The position numbers were made by a program, and so were the translations under genes. Shown piece by piece: positions 63,293 through 64,000 of a DNA stretch of 64,000 nucleotides. The DNA is from Cylicocyclus nassatus (lineage: Eukaryota; Nematoda; Chromadorea; Rhabditida; Strongylidae): the NCBI GenBank assembly GCA_958299035.1, contig CATQJL010000223.1, positions 81,299,322-81,363,321 of the forward strand, read 5' to 3'. Positions within the stretch are counted from its first letter, which is position 1. The number at the start of each line of letters is the position of its first letter. A model generated the notes under the pieces. It was not told the DNA's origin. It saw nothing but the letters and a program-made list of their open reading frames with translations, and did not search any database.

Positions 63293-64000
63293 TCACACAC
63301 GCGATACATAGTCGCTTGCGTCCGCTGCCACGACGATCTTCTGCCTCGGATCATAGTGAGCAAGCTTCAGCTCACTTGACAAAGTTTCCTTGAGCTTTTC
63401 GAATGCTTCTTGATGTGTTCGTGTCCATTCCCACTTCGCATCCTTCTTCAGCATCGCATCTAGCGGTCCACAAAGATCCTTGATCTTTGGCATGAACGCC
63501 GCATAGTGCGTTATCATGCCAAGGAAGGCCCTCAATTGACTAACATTCTTCGGCTCATCCATACTCTTGATCGCTTCGATCTTCGCTAAGTTCGGTCTTC
63601 TGCCATTTCGATCTACTATGAAGCCGAGATATCGTATTTCTGGCTTGCCGAAAGAACACTTCTCTAACCGAATCCTGAATCCATATTCGGCTATCCTTGC
63701 AAAAACAGCTAGCAAGTTCTCCATATGTTCTTCTTCGGTTCTTCCACAAACCAAGATGTCGATTAAGTAGGTTGCTACTCCTCGCAGATTATTCACCATC
63801 TTGTTCATGATTTGCTGGAAGATCCCTGGTGCTGTCTTGATTCCAAAAGGCAGTCTGTTGTACTGATACAGTCCTCTATGCGTATTTATTACGACCAATT
63901 TCTTCGCTTCTTCCGACAACTCGATTTGCAGATAGGCGTCCGACAGATCTATCTGCGAAAATACCGTGCCTCCATTGAGGGATGCGAATATATCCTCCGG
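63293..64000 (-). pseudogene. Gypsy reverse transcriptase with altered YxDD box
   Basis: The frame is open from the window edge: FSQIDLSDAYLQIEL carries the first catalytic Asp, then LPFGIKTAPGIFQQIMNKM. The active-site box, normally YLDDIL, reads YLIDIL here (changed codon at 63761-63763), so one of the two metal-binding Asp is lost. The thumb and connection follow (FLGMITHYAAFMPKI), then VVAADASD at the RNase H start, and a break at the stop near 63293. Predicted inactive. Confidence 0.88.

Larger units (their letters stand above)
61122..64000 (-). mobile_element. Ty3/Gypsy retrotransposon, 3' part (continues past the window)
   Basis: On the minus strand the order is reverse transcriptase, RNase H, integrase, a purine tract (CTGGGGGAGGTG) and the LTR. 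Frame breaks between RT and RNase H, and inside the integrase, show it is inactive or badly damaged. The 5' LTR, Gag and protease lie outside the window. The lineage is not decided; the RT/IN wording suits metazoan Gypsy families. Confidence 0.9.

Overview
This window looks like nuclear DNA of a nematode. I infer a parasitic clade V (strongylid or hookworm-like) species, but nothing in the sequence names it. The signs are small phase-consistent exons, some very short introns, TTTCAG-type acceptors, short secreted proteins, and a dense load of mariner, hAT and MULE-type MITEs, a Helitron/Helentron-like element, an RTE-type LINE, and Gypsy and BEL/Pao retrotransposons. Genes are sparse, and most long open frames are antisense or repeat-derived. 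There is one 23-base assembly gap (23413-23435).

Region by region: 1-3.1 kb is repeats, ending in a TA-flanked foldback element. 3165-4467 is a six-exon minus-strand gene for a small secreted lysine-rich protein. 4.5-13.5 kb is a nested MITE zone: a hAT MITE with an 8-bp target duplication inside a palindrome-rich element, an 8-bp-duplicating foldback inside a TA-flanked element, and a tRNA-derived SINE with a 13-bp duplication inside another MITE. 14001-17629 is the best gene, nine phase-consistent exons of a single-pass receptor-like tyrosine pseudokinase (5' end not found). 18.5-23.4 kb is MITEs and a LINE fragment. 23436-30987 is a 7.5-kb inverted duplication into one arm of which an LTR retrotransposon inserted.

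31339-34271 (minus) and 58390-59935 (plus) are intact three-exon genes for ~100-residue secreted PAN/apple-like proteins. A truncated third copy lies at 39889-40046. 36868-37587 holds the 3' exons of a major-facilitator transporter. 41.6-47.3 kb is another nest of inverted repeats. A secreted peptide with a Cx3C...Cx3C pattern is encoded at 55757-56027, and its decayed duplicate is at 46181-46432. A young, internally deleted BEL/Pao element (336/339-bp LTRs, 5-bp target duplication) occupies 47548-51697. The window ends inside a minus-strand Ty3/Gypsy element (LTR at 61122-61366, integrase, RNase H, RT) that carries frame breaks and a changed RT active-site box.

The genes do not form a pathway. 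The common theme is small secreted cysteine-containing proteins multiplying by local, often inverted, duplication in a repeat-rich and palindrome-rich stretch.
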